A stretch of DNA of 64,000 nt from an uncultured Alistipes sp. (lineage in GTDB: Bacteria > Bacteroidota > Bacteroidia > Bacteroidales > Rikenellaceae), in the NCBI GenBank assembly GCA_900770635.1, contig CAAGLB010000078.1, forward strand, positions 69,278 to 133,277. Direction: 5' to 3'. The position numbers and the translations under genes are program-made. The number at the start of each line of letters is the position of its first letter. Position 1 is the first letter of the stretch. Positions 17,546 to 25,564 of the stretch are shown here, in pieces. The notes beneath the pieces are model-generated. The model ran no database searches. It saw nothing but the letters and a program-made list of their open reading frames with translations, and was not told the DNA's origin.

Positions 17546-17676
17546 AATTTGTTGTTAGAAGGGGTTAGATTTGGCTTATCGCAAAAGTGAGCACCCGAGG
17601 ATAGTACACTTAGTACAGCCTCGGGTGCTCAACTTTTAGCGATGGGCCGAAGATGACCCCTTATCACAACAAATTA
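17546..17676 (-). repeat. Stop-codon palindromic element, copy A (at lpxA)
   Basis: A 131-bp near-palindrome. The inner stem is GAGCACCCGAGG with a perfect complement around a GTAC-flanked loop, and the outer arms pair imperfectly (AAGGGGT…ATCGC). Terminal arms read AATTTGTTGTTAG on the left and, on the opposite strand, TAATTTGTTGTGATAAGG. The TAA of that second end is the lpxA stop codon (17674-17676). Confidence 0.85.
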
Positions 17677-18459
17677 TCGTCGGGATTGATACTGCTTGAT
17701 AACACCTCGCTTCGAGCCACGTATAAACTCAATGAGCTTGTTGCGCTCAGGAGTCTCGGGGATCTCGGCCTCGGCCTTGTCGCAGCCAGAGAGATAGCTG
17801 AGGTCGCTCTGGAACAAAACACGGCAAGTGTTGTGGATAGACTCGATCTGCTCGGGGGTGAAGCCTCGGCGTGAAAGACCTACCTTGTTGATACCCGCAT
17901 AGTGAGCCTCGCCATTTGTAACGATGATGAATGGAGGAACATCCTGTGTGAGGAGCGCACCACCCTGAATCATGGCATGGTCGCCAACATGAATCCACTG
18001 GTGGATGGCTGTATGGCCACCGATGACAACCCAGTCGCCAATCTCAACCTCGCCAGCAAGCGACACACGGTTGGCGATAACGCAGTGGCTACCAACAACA
18101 TCGTCGTGGGCAACATGGACATAGGCCATAAGCAAGTTGTGGTCGCCAACAACAGTAGTGCCACGTGAGGCTGTACCACGTGAGATGGTCACACACTCAC
18201 GAATATCGTTATAGTCGCCAATAACGGCAGTAGTCTGCTCGCCAGCAAACTTCAAATCCTGGGGCAAACATGCGATACATGCTCCAGGGTGCACCTTATT
18301 GCCCTTGCCCAGACGTGCGCCATTATAGATGATGGCATGAGGGCCAATCCAGCAATCGTCGCCAATGACCACATCGCCCTCGACATAGGCAAATGGCTCT
18401 ATTGTAACGTTCTTGCCGATCTTTGCATCGGGGTGAACGTATGCTAAGTTACTAATCAT
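17674..18459 (-). CDS. lpxA: UDP-N-acetylglucosamine acyltransferase (lipid A)
   Basis: A 261-residue left-handed beta-helix acyltransferase with hexapeptide repeats through about residue 180 (IGKNVTIEPFAYVEGDVVIG, IGDDCWIGPHAIIYNG) and the catalytic-type His in the HVAHDDVVG segment. It transfers a 3-hydroxyacyl chain from ACP to UDP-GlcNAc, the first step of lipid A synthesis, in the cytoplasm. It follows the lpxC/fabZ fusion by 38 bp on the same strand, so one transcript likely carries both. Its TAA stop is the terminal triplet of a repeated palindromic element. Confidence 0.95.
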   Translation of the reverse strand: MISNLAYVHPDAKIGKNVTIEPFAYVEGDVVIGDDCWIGPHAIIYNGARLGKGNKVHPGACIACLPQDLKFAGEQTTAVIGDYNDIRECVTISRGTASRGTTVVGDHNLLMAYVHVAHDDVVGSHCVIANRVSLAGEVEIGDWVVIGGHTAIHQWIHVGDHAMIQGGALLTQDVPPFIIVTNGEAHYAGINKVGLSRRGFTPEQIESIHNTCRVLFQSDLSYLSGCDKAEAEIPETPERNKLIEFIRGSKRGVIKQYQSRR

Positions 18460-18497
18460 ATATAAAAATTGTTTGTGTCCTAAGTGTTGTGATACTA

Positions 18498-19883
18498 CTA
18501 TCTATTCTTCACGATTTGCGCTGTGAGCACCGCCTCGCAAACAAGCTGACCACCAACAAATGCCTTGCACTCTGCTGTGCAGATGCCACGACGGAAGTCG
18601 CCAATATGGCACTCGAGCTGCAAGGTGTCGCCAGGCACCACCTTACGTTTCCACTTTACGCCATCGGCTTTAAGGAAGTAGGTAGAGTAGCTTGCAGGAT
18701 CCTCAACGCCATTGAGCACCAAGATGCCGCAGCACTGAGCCATAGCCTCGATGATAAGCACACCAGGCATCACAGGCTCCTCGGGGAAGTGGCCCACGAA
18801 GAAGGGCTCGTTCATTGATACCTGCTTGATACCGCCGATATCGTTCTTGTCGATGTGGAACACACGATCAACCAACAAGAATGGAGGACGGTGAGGCAGA
18901 AGCTTCTTAATCTGGTTGATGTCCAACAGTGGCTGCTCCTTAGCGCTATACTTAAACATTGGGCGGTCGCCGCTACGACGAATCTGGCGGCTGAGGTCCT
19001 TCATAAACTCGGTGTTGGCAAAGTGACCAGGACGTGTAGCCCACACACGGCCCTTGATGCGCATGCCAAGAAGTGCAAAGTCGCCGAGAAGGTCGAGGAG
19101 CTTGTGGCGTGCAAACTCATTGTTGGCACGCAGCTGCTGGTTGTTCAGATAGCCACCTGTGATGTGGATATCCTCCTTGCCAAAGATTTTTTTGAGGTGC
19201 TCGAGCTGCTCGTCGGATACAGGATTCTCGACAACGACGATAGCATTATCGAGGTCGCCACCCTTGATGAGGTTCATCTTCATCAATGGCTCAAGCTCGT
19301 GCAAGAATACGAAGGTTCGACACATCGAAATCTTCTCGGCGTAGTTGTCCGTAGGGTTGTAAACGGCATACTGGTTGCCGACAACCTTTGAGTTGTAGTC
19401 TACGTGTACCGATACCGAGAACTCGTCATCGGGATAGAGGACGATGGCCACACCCTTCTCTGGGAGGGTATATACCTGCTTCTCGGTTACCTCGTAGTAT
19501 TTACGCTCTGCCGACTGCTCAACGGTGCCCACCTCTAATATTCGCTGAGCATACTCACGTGCCGAGCCATCCATGATTGGGGTTTCGGGAGCGTTGATAT
19601 CTACAACTGCGTTATCCACATCCAAAGTCCAGAGTGCAGACATTATATGTTCGATGGTGCTAACCTTAGCCTCACCCTTCTCTATTGTTGTGCCACGTGA
19701 CGTGTCGGTTACATAATCACACAATGCGGGAACCTCGGGGCATCCCTCCAAATCTACACGACGAAAGACGATACCTGTATTATCTTCTGCGGGATTAACC
19801 GTCATCTTAACCTGCAAACCTGTATGCAAGCCCTTACCCTCAAATGAAATTGGCTGGGCAAGTGTACGTTGTTTAATAGCCAT
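18498..19883 (-). CDS. lpxC-fabZ: Bifunctional LpxC deacetylase / FabZ dehydratase
   Basis: A 461-residue fusion. The N-terminal ~300 residues are UDP-3-O-acyl-GlcNAc deacetylase (LpxC), with the zinc-site segments TIEHIMSALW and HKLLDLLGDFALLG. The C-terminal ~150 residues are FabZ, with LLPHRPPFLLVDRV and GHFPEEPVMPGVLIIEAMAQ. The fusion is characteristic of Bacteroidota. I use the ATG at 19883 (MAIKQRTLAQPISFEGKGLH), because the in-frame region upstream of it contains the promoter TATCTTTG and reads as low-complexity AT sequence. It couples lipid A synthesis with fatty acid elongation. Confidence 0.95.
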   Translation of the reverse strand: MAIKQRTLAQPISFEGKGLHTGLQVKMTVNPAEDNTGIVFRRVDLEGCPEVPALCDYVTDTSRGTTIEKGEAKVSTIEHIMSALWTLDVDNAVVDINAPETPIMDGSAREYAQRILEVGTVEQSAERKYYEVTEKQVYTLPEKGVAIVLYPDDEFSVSVHVDYNSKVVGNQYAVYNPTDNYAEKISMCRTFVFLHELEPLMKMNLIKGGDLDNAIVVVENPVSDEQLEHLKKIFGKEDIHITGGYLNNQQLRANNEFARHKLLDLLGDFALLGMRIKGRVWATRPGHFANTEFMKDLSRQIRRSGDRPMFKYSAKEQPLLDINQIKKLLPHRPPFLLVDRVFHIDKNDIGGIKQVSMNEPFFVGHFPEEPVMPGVLIIEAMAQCCGILVLNGVEDPASYSTYFLKADGVKWKRKVVPGDTLQLECHIGDFRRGICTAECKAFVGGQLVCEAVLTAQIVKNR

Positions 19884-19909
19884 ACTAATAATTTTTTGGT
19901 ATATCGTTG

Positions 19910-19917
19910 CAAAGATA
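19910..19917 (-). promoter_or_regulatory. Putative -7 box of lpxC/fabZ-lpxA
   Basis: The minus strand reads TATCTTTG, 26 bp upstream of the chosen lpxC/fabZ start. It lies inside the longer open frame, which argues for the internal start. Confidence 0.6.
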
Positions 19918-19940
19918 TAAATTTTCTCAAAAAAAATTAC

Positions 19941-19948
19941 TATTTTTG
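19941..19948 (+). promoter_or_regulatory. Putative -7 box of the TonB-like gene
   Basis: TATTTTTG (TAnnTTTG) lies 19 bp upstream of the ATG at 19968, divergent from the lpxC/fabZ promoter about 24 bp away. Confidence 0.55.
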
Positions 19949-19967
19949 CTCGGAATATTATCATAAG

Positions 19968-20801
19968 ATGGATAAGAATAGTAACAAATCTCAGATAAAT
20001 ATGGGCTCTCGGCTATCAACCGAGCATCGTCGCTACGCACGTATCGACCTGGGCAACACACGCAAGGAGAGCATCGGCGAGTGGCTATTCAACCATCGTG
20101 TAGGTCTGCTCGTAGTTTTTGCCGTGTTCGTACTCTCGGGAACGGTGCTCGCCACAGCGAGCTACCATGTTGAGCGCACCGACATCGAATATATCATAGA
20201 GATTGTGCCCGAGGAGATGGTCAAGGAGGAGGCTCCAGAAACCCAGCCTACTGACTTAGCCGAGGAGCTATACCAGCGCATGGAGAATGTGCGTAACACG
20301 ATATCGAACGACGCTGCACAGCACGAAGCATCATCGGGAAGTTCGGACATTGACAAGGAGATAGAGCAGATACTCAACGATGCTATGCAAGGCGCTGACT
20401 CGCAATCATCTATTGACAAGGGTGCAACATCGGTTGCGGGCGAAGGCGAGAGCGGCACGGGTGGTGGCAACGACAAGGGCGACTCGAAAAGCGAGAACGA
20501 CAAGGCGGGCAAGTATCATGGTACATGCACTGTGAACTACTGCTTCACCGATCCTGTGCGCAACCACAAAAGCCTATATATCCCCGCCTACACAGCACGT
20601 GGTGGCGGCGTTGTGGTGCTCGACGTAACACTCGACCGCAATGGGGCAGTCACCAATGCACGAGTGGCATCGTCGACAAATTCGAGCCTCAACCAGATAG
20701 CAATACAGGCTGCACGCAACTATAAGACACGATTCAACATCGATGGCTCGGCACCTGCATCGCACAAGGGCACGATAACATATACGTTTGTAGCACAGTG
20801 A
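19968..20801 (+). CDS. TonB-family energy transducer
   Basis: A 277-residue protein starting at ATG 19968 (MDKNSNKSQINMGSR). One transmembrane helix lies at about residues 44-66 (GLLVVFAVFVLSGTVLATA). A charged and glycine/serine-rich periplasmic linker follows. The C-terminal ~90 residues match the TonB C-terminal domain (GGVVVLDVTLDRNGAVTNAR, then QAARNYKTRF). Such proteins energise TonB-dependent outer-membrane receptors. I reject the earlier in-frame ATG at 19869 because it lies within the lpxC/fabZ coding sequence and upstream of the promoter. The stop overlaps the next GTG start. Confidence 0.85.
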   Translation: MDKNSNKSQINMGSRLSTEHRRYARIDLGNTRKESIGEWLFNHRVGLLVVFAVFVLSGTVLATASYHVERTDIEYIIEIVPEEMVKEEAPETQPTDLAEELYQRMENVRNTISNDAAQHEASSGSSDIDKEIEQILNDAMQGADSQSSIDKGATSVAGEGESGTGGGNDKGDSKSENDKAGKYHGTCTVNYCFTDPVRNHKSLYIPAYTARGGGVVVLDVTLDRNGAVTNARVASSTNSSLNQIAIQAARNYKTRFNIDGSAPASHKGTITYTFVAQ

Positions 20802-21202
20802 TAAATAGGCATATAACATCTTTTCGCACCCTCATTCTTACGGTTGTGATGCTGCTTAGTTTTAGCGTTAAGCTATCTGCAACATCGCAGTTAAAGTTTG
20901 AGGCAAACAGCTACACCCCTACCACTCACACCGAAGATAAGACAACACCCAAATTTGAGCTTAGGACACCCTGTTCGGCACTAAGCCTAAGTTCGGAGAG
21001 CTCGCAAGGCATATCGCCCATTGTGCGCACCCTGCCACGAACACTGCGCACAACATACCGCATAGTACATAACAGCGCTGCGATACGCTCGATAGACTCG
21101 ACGACCGCAGCCCACAGATATGGATTGTATAACCATAAAATATTGTTCTACGCTCATCCTCGCCACTACTACCTTAATGGCCTGATGAGGCTTATTATTT
21201 AG
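20798..21202 (+). CDS. Small exported protein of unknown function
   Basis: A 134-residue frame starting with GTG at 20798, overlapping the TonB-like stop by 4 bp (GTGA), as in translationally coupled genes. Residues about 8-29 form a signal-like hydrophobic stretch (TLILTVVMLLSFSVKLSA). The rest is Ser/Thr/Arg-rich, with no domain I recognise. The coupling and signal sequence support a real gene, but composition is unusual and it could be fortuitous. Confidence 0.5.
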   Translation: MINRHITSFRTLILTVVMLLSFSVKLSATSQLKFEANSYTPTTHTEDKTTPKFELRTPCSALSLSSESSQGISPIVRTLPRTLRTTYRIVHNSAAIRSIDSTTAAHRYGLYNHKILFYAHPRHYYLNGLMRLII

Positions 21203-21269
21203 CCGCTGAAAGTAGATAAGCCCTACTTCTAAATAACTAATATTAAGCTAAATACAGAACAAAAAAATT

Positions 21270-21773
21270 ATGAATACAGATAATATCTGCAAGGCATTGT
21301 ATGCCTTGCCTGGAGGTGTTGTTACATCTCGCCGCCAATCGTTGACTACCCCAATCATGATTGCCGTAGTTGGCATCGCTCTTTTGGTTATTAACTACGC
21401 TATGCTCAGCGAAGCTCCCGAGAGCTTGTCGATGCTGATGCTAACCGTTGGCATTGGACTGCTGCTCTATGGCTCACTCGTCGTTGTTATGCGCCAGATA
21501 AGCCCCAAGCAGGTGCCATACGACAACCGCTCGCATAGCTACTTTAAGTACAAAGAGCGCTACTTCGAACGTGAGCTTGTAGCACCACTACAGCAGGCAT
21601 TGGGACGTGGCGACACGGCAGCCATCGACGAGATGCCAACAACAAACATTGCAGCAATAACCCTCGTGGAGTATCGCTCGAAGAGTGGCATCAGAGCATA
21701 CTGCCTCTACGAATATGGCGAGAGCGAGTATCGGCCACTCGGCAAACCAACAATATTGGGCTACGAGGCGTAA
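21270..21773 (+). CDS. Two-helix membrane protein of unknown function
   Basis: A 167-residue protein with two adjacent transmembrane helices (about 29-45 and 55-74: IMIAVVGIALLVINYAML and LMLTVGIGLLLYGSLVV). A soluble C-terminal part follows (YFKYKERYFERELVAPLQQA, YRSKSGIRAYCLYEYGES). It lies 44 bp before the antiporter gene on the same strand, so the two may be co-transcribed. No family recognised. Confidence 0.65.
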   Translation: MNTDNICKALYALPGGVVTSRRQSLTTPIMIAVVGIALLVINYAMLSEAPESLSMLMLTVGIGLLLYGSLVVVMRQISPKQVPYDNRSHSYFKYKERYFERELVAPLQQALGRGDTAAIDEMPTTNIAAITLVEYRSKSGIRAYCLYEYGESEYRPLGKPTILGYEA

Positions 21774-21817
21774 CATATTGTAAACAACGTAATTAAAAAC
21801 CGAAAACATAATATACT

Positions 21818-23326
21818 ATGAACGACGGAGGCATACTTTTCAACCAAGAGAACTTCTTACTCGTAGGAGCTATGTTGCTCTTTGTAGCTGTGCTCGCTGG
21901 CAAGGCAGCATATAGGCTCGGAGCACCCGCCCTGCTGCTATTCTTGGGTGTAGGAATGTTGTTTGGCTACAACGATTTTGTGGCTTTCGACTCTGCAATG
22001 TTTGCCCAGTTCATAGGCATGATAGCGATGTGTATCATTCTCTTCACAGGAGGTATGGACACACAGTTTTCGGAGATCAAACCCGTCATGGCACCCGGCA
22101 TAGCTATGGCTACGGTGGGTGTCATGCTTACGGCAGCCTTGGTGGGATGTTTCATCTACTTCTTAGCACCACACTTAGGCGTCGAGCTAAGCCTCAGCGT
22201 GGCGTTGCTCATAGCAGCGACAATGTCGTCAACCGACTCAGCATCAGTATTTTCGATACTACGTTCGAAGAAACAAGGATTGCAAGAGAACCTACGTCCG
22301 CTGCTCGAGCTCGAGAGCGGTAGTAACGATCCTATGGCCTACATCCTGACCATCGTTCTTGTGGGCATAGTGTCGGATGGCAGCTCGGTAGATTGGTTGG
22401 AGGCGGTGCGAACATTCATCGTGCAGATGTTGGTGGGTGCGGGCCTTGGCTATGGCTTTGGACGCATCACGGTATGGATCATGAACCGCATTAACATACG
22501 CAACATACCATCGCTCTACTCGGTGTTGCTGCTTGCCTGCGCCTTCTTCTCGTTCTCGTTCACTACGTTGGTATATGGCAACGGCTACTTAGCGGTCTAC
22601 ATCACAGGCCTTGTTGTGGGCAACTACCGCATAACATACCGCAATATGCTCGGTACGTTCTTCGACAGTTTCACATGGCTGCTGCAAATAGTACTCTTCC
22701 TACTCCTCGGACTATATGTCAATGTACACGAGCTTCTCGAGCCCGAGGTACTGTTCATGGGCCTTGGCGTCGGTCTGTTCATGATATTTGTGGCACGCCC
22801 CATCGCCTCGTGGACAACACTTATCCCATTTAGCAACTTCTCGGGTAAGGCTCGCTCATATATCTCGTGGGTGGGACTACGTGGCGCTGTGCCCATCATC
22901 TTCGCCCTATACCCCATCACTCGTGGTGTGGAGAATGCCGACTACATCTTCAATGTGGTGTTCCTCGTGACAATAATCTCGCTCGTGGTGCAGGGCACAA
23001 CGGTAAGTTCTATGGCCAACTGGCTGGGCCTCAGCTACGAGGAGCCAGAGTCTACGTTTAAGCTCACCGTGCCCGACCATATTCGCAGCGAGTTCTCGGA
23101 GATTGGCGTTACTGCCTCGATGCTCCATCGTGGCGACACGCTCAAGGATATTCAGCTGCCAGGACACACGCTCGTAGTCATGGTGTGCCGTGATAACAAG
23201 TACTTCGTGCCTAAGGGCTACACTCAGCTCAAGTCGGGCGATAAGCTTCTTGTGGTGTCGGACGACAACGAGGAGCTACTCAAGAAGGTTGATGCTTTGG
23301 GCATTAAGCACGTTGTGAAGGTGTGA
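21818..23326 (+). CDS. K+/H+ antiporter (CPA1, NhaP2/CvrA type)
   Basis: A 502-residue integral membrane protein. About 12-13 transmembrane segments occupy residues 10-395, with the CPA family motifs IAATMSSTDSASVFS and ELESGSNDPMAYILT containing the ion-binding aspartates. A cytoplasmic TrkA-C (RCK-C) domain forms the C-terminus (residues about 415-500: GDTLKDIQLPGHTLVVMVCR, LKSGDKLLVV). The composition matches the NhaP2-type potassium/proton antiporter, which exports K+ or Na+ in exchange for protons under nucleotide or ionic control. Confidence 0.88.
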   Translation: MNDGGILFNQENFLLVGAMLLFVAVLAGKAAYRLGAPALLLFLGVGMLFGYNDFVAFDSAMFAQFIGMIAMCIILFTGGMDTQFSEIKPVMAPGIAMATVGVMLTAALVGCFIYFLAPHLGVELSLSVALLIAATMSSTDSASVFSILRSKKQGLQENLRPLLELESGSNDPMAYILTIVLVGIVSDGSSVDWLEAVRTFIVQMLVGAGLGYGFGRITVWIMNRINIRNIPSLYSVLLLACAFFSFSFTTLVYGNGYLAVYITGLVVGNYRITYRNMLGTFFDSFTWLLQIVLFLLLGLYVNVHELLEPEVLFMGLGVGLFMIFVARPIASWTTLIPFSNFSGKARSYISWVGLRGAVPIIFALYPITRGVENADYIFNVVFLVTIISLVVQGTTVSSMANWLGLSYEEPESTFKLTVPDHIRSEFSEIGVTASMLHRGDTLKDIQLPGHTLVVMVCRDNKYFVPKGYTQLKSGDKLLVVSDDNEELLKKVDALGIKHVVKV

Positions 23327-23336
23327 TGAGGTAAGA

Positions 23337-23392
23337 TGGGTAAGATGAGTTTCGATGAGTTAATATGCGACGCATAGTAACCCATATTAACA
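23337..23392. repeat. Second repeat family, copy 1
   Basis: The segment from GGGTAAGATGAGTTTC to ATGCGACGCATAGTAACCC matches the copy at 45121-45190 nearly base for base in its first 45 bases. It lies between the antiporter stop and the argR stop-codon element. Confidence 0.6.
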
Positions 23393-23433
23393 CATTAGCT
23401 CCTGACATACTGCTCGGAATCTAACAAGGGTAA

Positions 23434-23561
23434 ATTTGTTGTTAGAAGGGTGCAGATGTGGCCTTGACATGAAAAAGCCCCAGATGGGCTGTACTAAAAC
23501 GTACTGCCCATTTGGAGCTTTGATTGAAGGGCCGCAGATGCGCCCTTATCACAACAAATTA
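23434..23561 (-). repeat. Stop-codon palindromic element, copy F (at argR)
   Basis: A 128-bp copy with left end AATTTGTTGTTAGAAGG and right end CCTTATCACAACAAATTA. The inner stem is ATGGGCTGTAC paired with GTACTGCCCAT. The last TTA (23559-23561) is the argR stop codon read on the minus strand. Confidence 0.85.
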
Positions 23562-24023
23562 AAGGTTGCGGATTGAGGGAAACAACATATATAACTGATT
23601 CATAAGCGAATTCATGTCGAAGCCCTCACGCAGAATCAACAATATCGTATTGTCGCCAGCGATGGTTCCGAGCACCTCGGCAATGCCCTTGGCATCGATA
23701 GGCACAGATATGGCACTTGCATAGCCTGGCTTAGTGGTTATAACACACATGTTACCCGAAAAGGCGATGTCTGTGATGTTGTCTGTTACGTTCGTGGATA
23801 TAGAGTGGTCGTTGCGGGTGTTGTTCGGAAGGACATATATGTAGCCCTTCTCCTTGTGAGGCACCTTGGCCACATGCATAAACTTAAGGTCGCGCGACAA
23901 TGTCGACTGTGTGATCTTCACACCGCACTCCTCAAGACGAGCTATAAGTTCCTCTTGCGACGATATAAACTCCGAGCGAATGATTTTACGGATAAACGAT
24001 AAACGTTGTGTTTTTTGATTCAT
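23559..24023 (-). CDS. argR: Arginine repressor
   Basis: A 154-residue ArgR. The N-terminal winged helix is seen at about residues 8-65 (SSQEELIARLEECGVKITQS, then TLSRDLKF). The C-terminal oligomerisation/arginine-binding domain includes GTIAGDNTILLILREG. It is expected to repress arginine biosynthesis when arginine is bound; no arginine genes lie nearby. A weak -7 match (TAAATTTG) lies 65 bp upstream. Its stop codon is provided by a repeated palindromic element. Confidence 0.93.
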   Translation of the reverse strand: MNQKTQRLSFIRKIIRSEFISSQEELIARLEECGVKITQSTLSRDLKFMHVAKVPHKEKGYIYVLPNNTRNDHSISTNVTDNITDIAFSGNMCVITTKPGYASAISVPIDAKGIAEVLGTIAGDNTILLILREGFDMNSLMNQLYMLFPSIRNL

Positions 24024-24087
24024 ACCTTCCCACGATAGATTTTCTCATCAACGCAACATGCGTCATCAAAATTACATTAACAGCGTA

Positions 24088-24095
24088 CAAATTTA
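24088..24095 (-). promoter_or_regulatory. Putative -7 box of argR
   Basis: The minus strand reads TAAATTTG in an AT-rich divergent region, 65 bp upstream of argR. Confidence 0.35.
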
Positions 24096-24190
24096 ATATT
24101 TTTTTACGAATTTAGCAATCCACACAACATTTTTTTATCAACGGCCCTAAGTTTTATCACGGTCTGTTTAGTTTATTGCGGATAAATCAT

Positions 24191-24198
24191 TATCTTTG
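24191..24198 (+). promoter_or_regulatory. Putative -7 box of the lipoprotein pair
   Basis: TATCTTTG lies about 93 bp upstream of the 24292 start, which implies a leader of about 88 nt. Confidence 0.55.
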
Positions 24199-24291
24199 CA
24201 CCGACTTGCATAGCAAGCATAGTGTAAAACAGCAATAAATAACACTAAGAAAAGACTAAATTATTAATAACCAATAACTATTTAACAGACC

Positions 24292-25545
24292 ATGAGAAAA
24301 CTTTATTCGATTTTTGCGGTAGCAGTTGTGGCACTCTTTGCAGTGGGTTGCAATCCTGTAAGCCCAACACCTGACGAGCCAGAAGTGGTAATTCCAAGCG
24401 AGGTGGTATCGCCTGAGGATTTCAACATCGACATCCAGATTAAGGACATCAAGGCTAACTCGGCAGTGGCAACAGCTACGCCTAACGGCTCTAACCGCTA
24501 CTACTTCCGTGTGATCACCAAGATGGAGCTCGACGCCTTTGGCATCTACAATGACGACTACCAGATTTTTGAGTATATCATCGAGAACCCTAACAGCGGC
24601 GACTGGATCACTGAGGGTTACACAACTCTACAGTGCTCGCTCGCTGCCGAGACCGACTATCTCGCAGTAGCCTTCAACTTCGAGAACTGGGAGGCTATGC
24701 ACAATCAGGAGGTTGAGATGAAGCTCTTCCGCAAGGCGTTTACAACCCCAGAGGGCGCACAGGTAAACCCTGATGATTTGTTTGCAACATCGGACCTTGT
24801 TACCGACCACACAAACTTCAACCTCACAGTAACTCCTGCTAAGGCTGATGCTCACTGGACATACTACATCTGGACTAAGAAGTCATACGACGAGACTTTG
24901 GCAAATGAGGCTAAGGCAAACATCGTTATGCGTAGCTACTTCGGCCTTAACAACATCGCCGTAGAGCAGGGCTATGGCTTCGGCGACATCATCCAGGAGG
25001 GCAAACTTGGACACAAGGGTACTGCAACAATCTCTGCATACCAGCCTTTGAAGAACAACACCGACTACGTGGTAGTGCTATTCTACGTGGACCCAACAAC
25101 TGTTGATCCAACTTCGGTTTACGACTACAACTACGTAGCTGTTGAGTTCAAGACTAAGGAGCCATCAACAGATAATATTGCAACACTCAACGTATCGGAG
25201 CCTGTGGTTGTTAAGGACGGCTTCAAGTATAATGTTCAGTTCCTTGTTAAGACCGATGACAACGCTATTGACATGAAGGTTGGTGCACAGTTGTGGAACA
25301 ACTACGACTTTGCTAAGTATTGGGATCCAAACGACTGGTCACAGATTCAGGCATTCTTCATGTTCCGCACATCGGTAGAGCCTACAACACTTGAGGCTGC
25401 AAAGACAGCTGAGGGCGCTACAGTATCATTCCCAGGCGTAGACAAGGATGATTATGTATTCTTCTTTGAGGTTATCAACGAGGAGAATACACCAACACAG
25501 TATGCTGTACGCGTAACTCCTGATATGTTTGACAACGCACAGTAA
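24292..25545 (+). CDS. Lipoprotein with fibronectin-like regions
   Basis: A 417-residue lipoprotein (VGC, Cys20) with a proline/acid-rich linker (NPVSPTPDEPEVV). The body is beta-rich with Fn3-like strands (DIKANSAVATATPNGSNRYY, TDYLAVAFNFENWE, KNNTDYVVVLFYVD), reminiscent of the tandem Fn3-like lipoprotein at 14961. It is followed after 19 bp by a second lipoprotein gene, and the two share promoter and terminator. It is probably surface-exposed; function unknown. Confidence 0.72.
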   Translation: MRKLYSIFAVAVVALFAVGCNPVSPTPDEPEVVIPSEVVSPEDFNIDIQIKDIKANSAVATATPNGSNRYYFRVITKMELDAFGIYNDDYQIFEYIIENPNSGDWITEGYTTLQCSLAAETDYLAVAFNFENWEAMHNQEVEMKLFRKAFTTPEGAQVNPDDLFATSDLVTDHTNFNLTVTPAKADAHWTYYIWTKKSYDETLANEAKANIVMRSYFGLNNIAVEQGYGFGDIIQEGKLGHKGTATISAYQPLKNNTDYVVVLFYVDPTTVDPTSVYDYNYVAVEFKTKEPSTDNIATLNVSEPVVVKDGFKYNVQFLVKTDDNAIDMKVGAQLWNNYDFAKYWDPNDWSQIQAFFMFRTSVEPTTLEAAKTAEGATVSFPGVDKDDYVFFFEVINEENTPTQYAVRVTPDMFDNAQ

Positions 25546-25564
25546 TTTAATTTGACAAAAAACG

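Noticed and set aside
17546..17676. Stop-codon elements as simple Rho-independent terminators
   Set aside because: No U run follows the distal arm on the minus strand, the hairpins are about 130 bp long, and the elements share defined ends across unrelated genes. A secondary role in termination is still possible.
19884..19964. A longer N-terminus for LpxC/FabZ starting at 19964
   Set aside because: The extra residues are AT-rich low-complexity sequence and contain the TATCTTTG promoter element. The internal ATG at 19883 begins the conserved LpxC sequence.
19869..19967. A longer start for the TonB-like protein at 19869
   Set aside because: It lies inside lpxC/fabZ and upstream of the promoter; ATG 19968 fits the transmembrane topology and promoter spacing.
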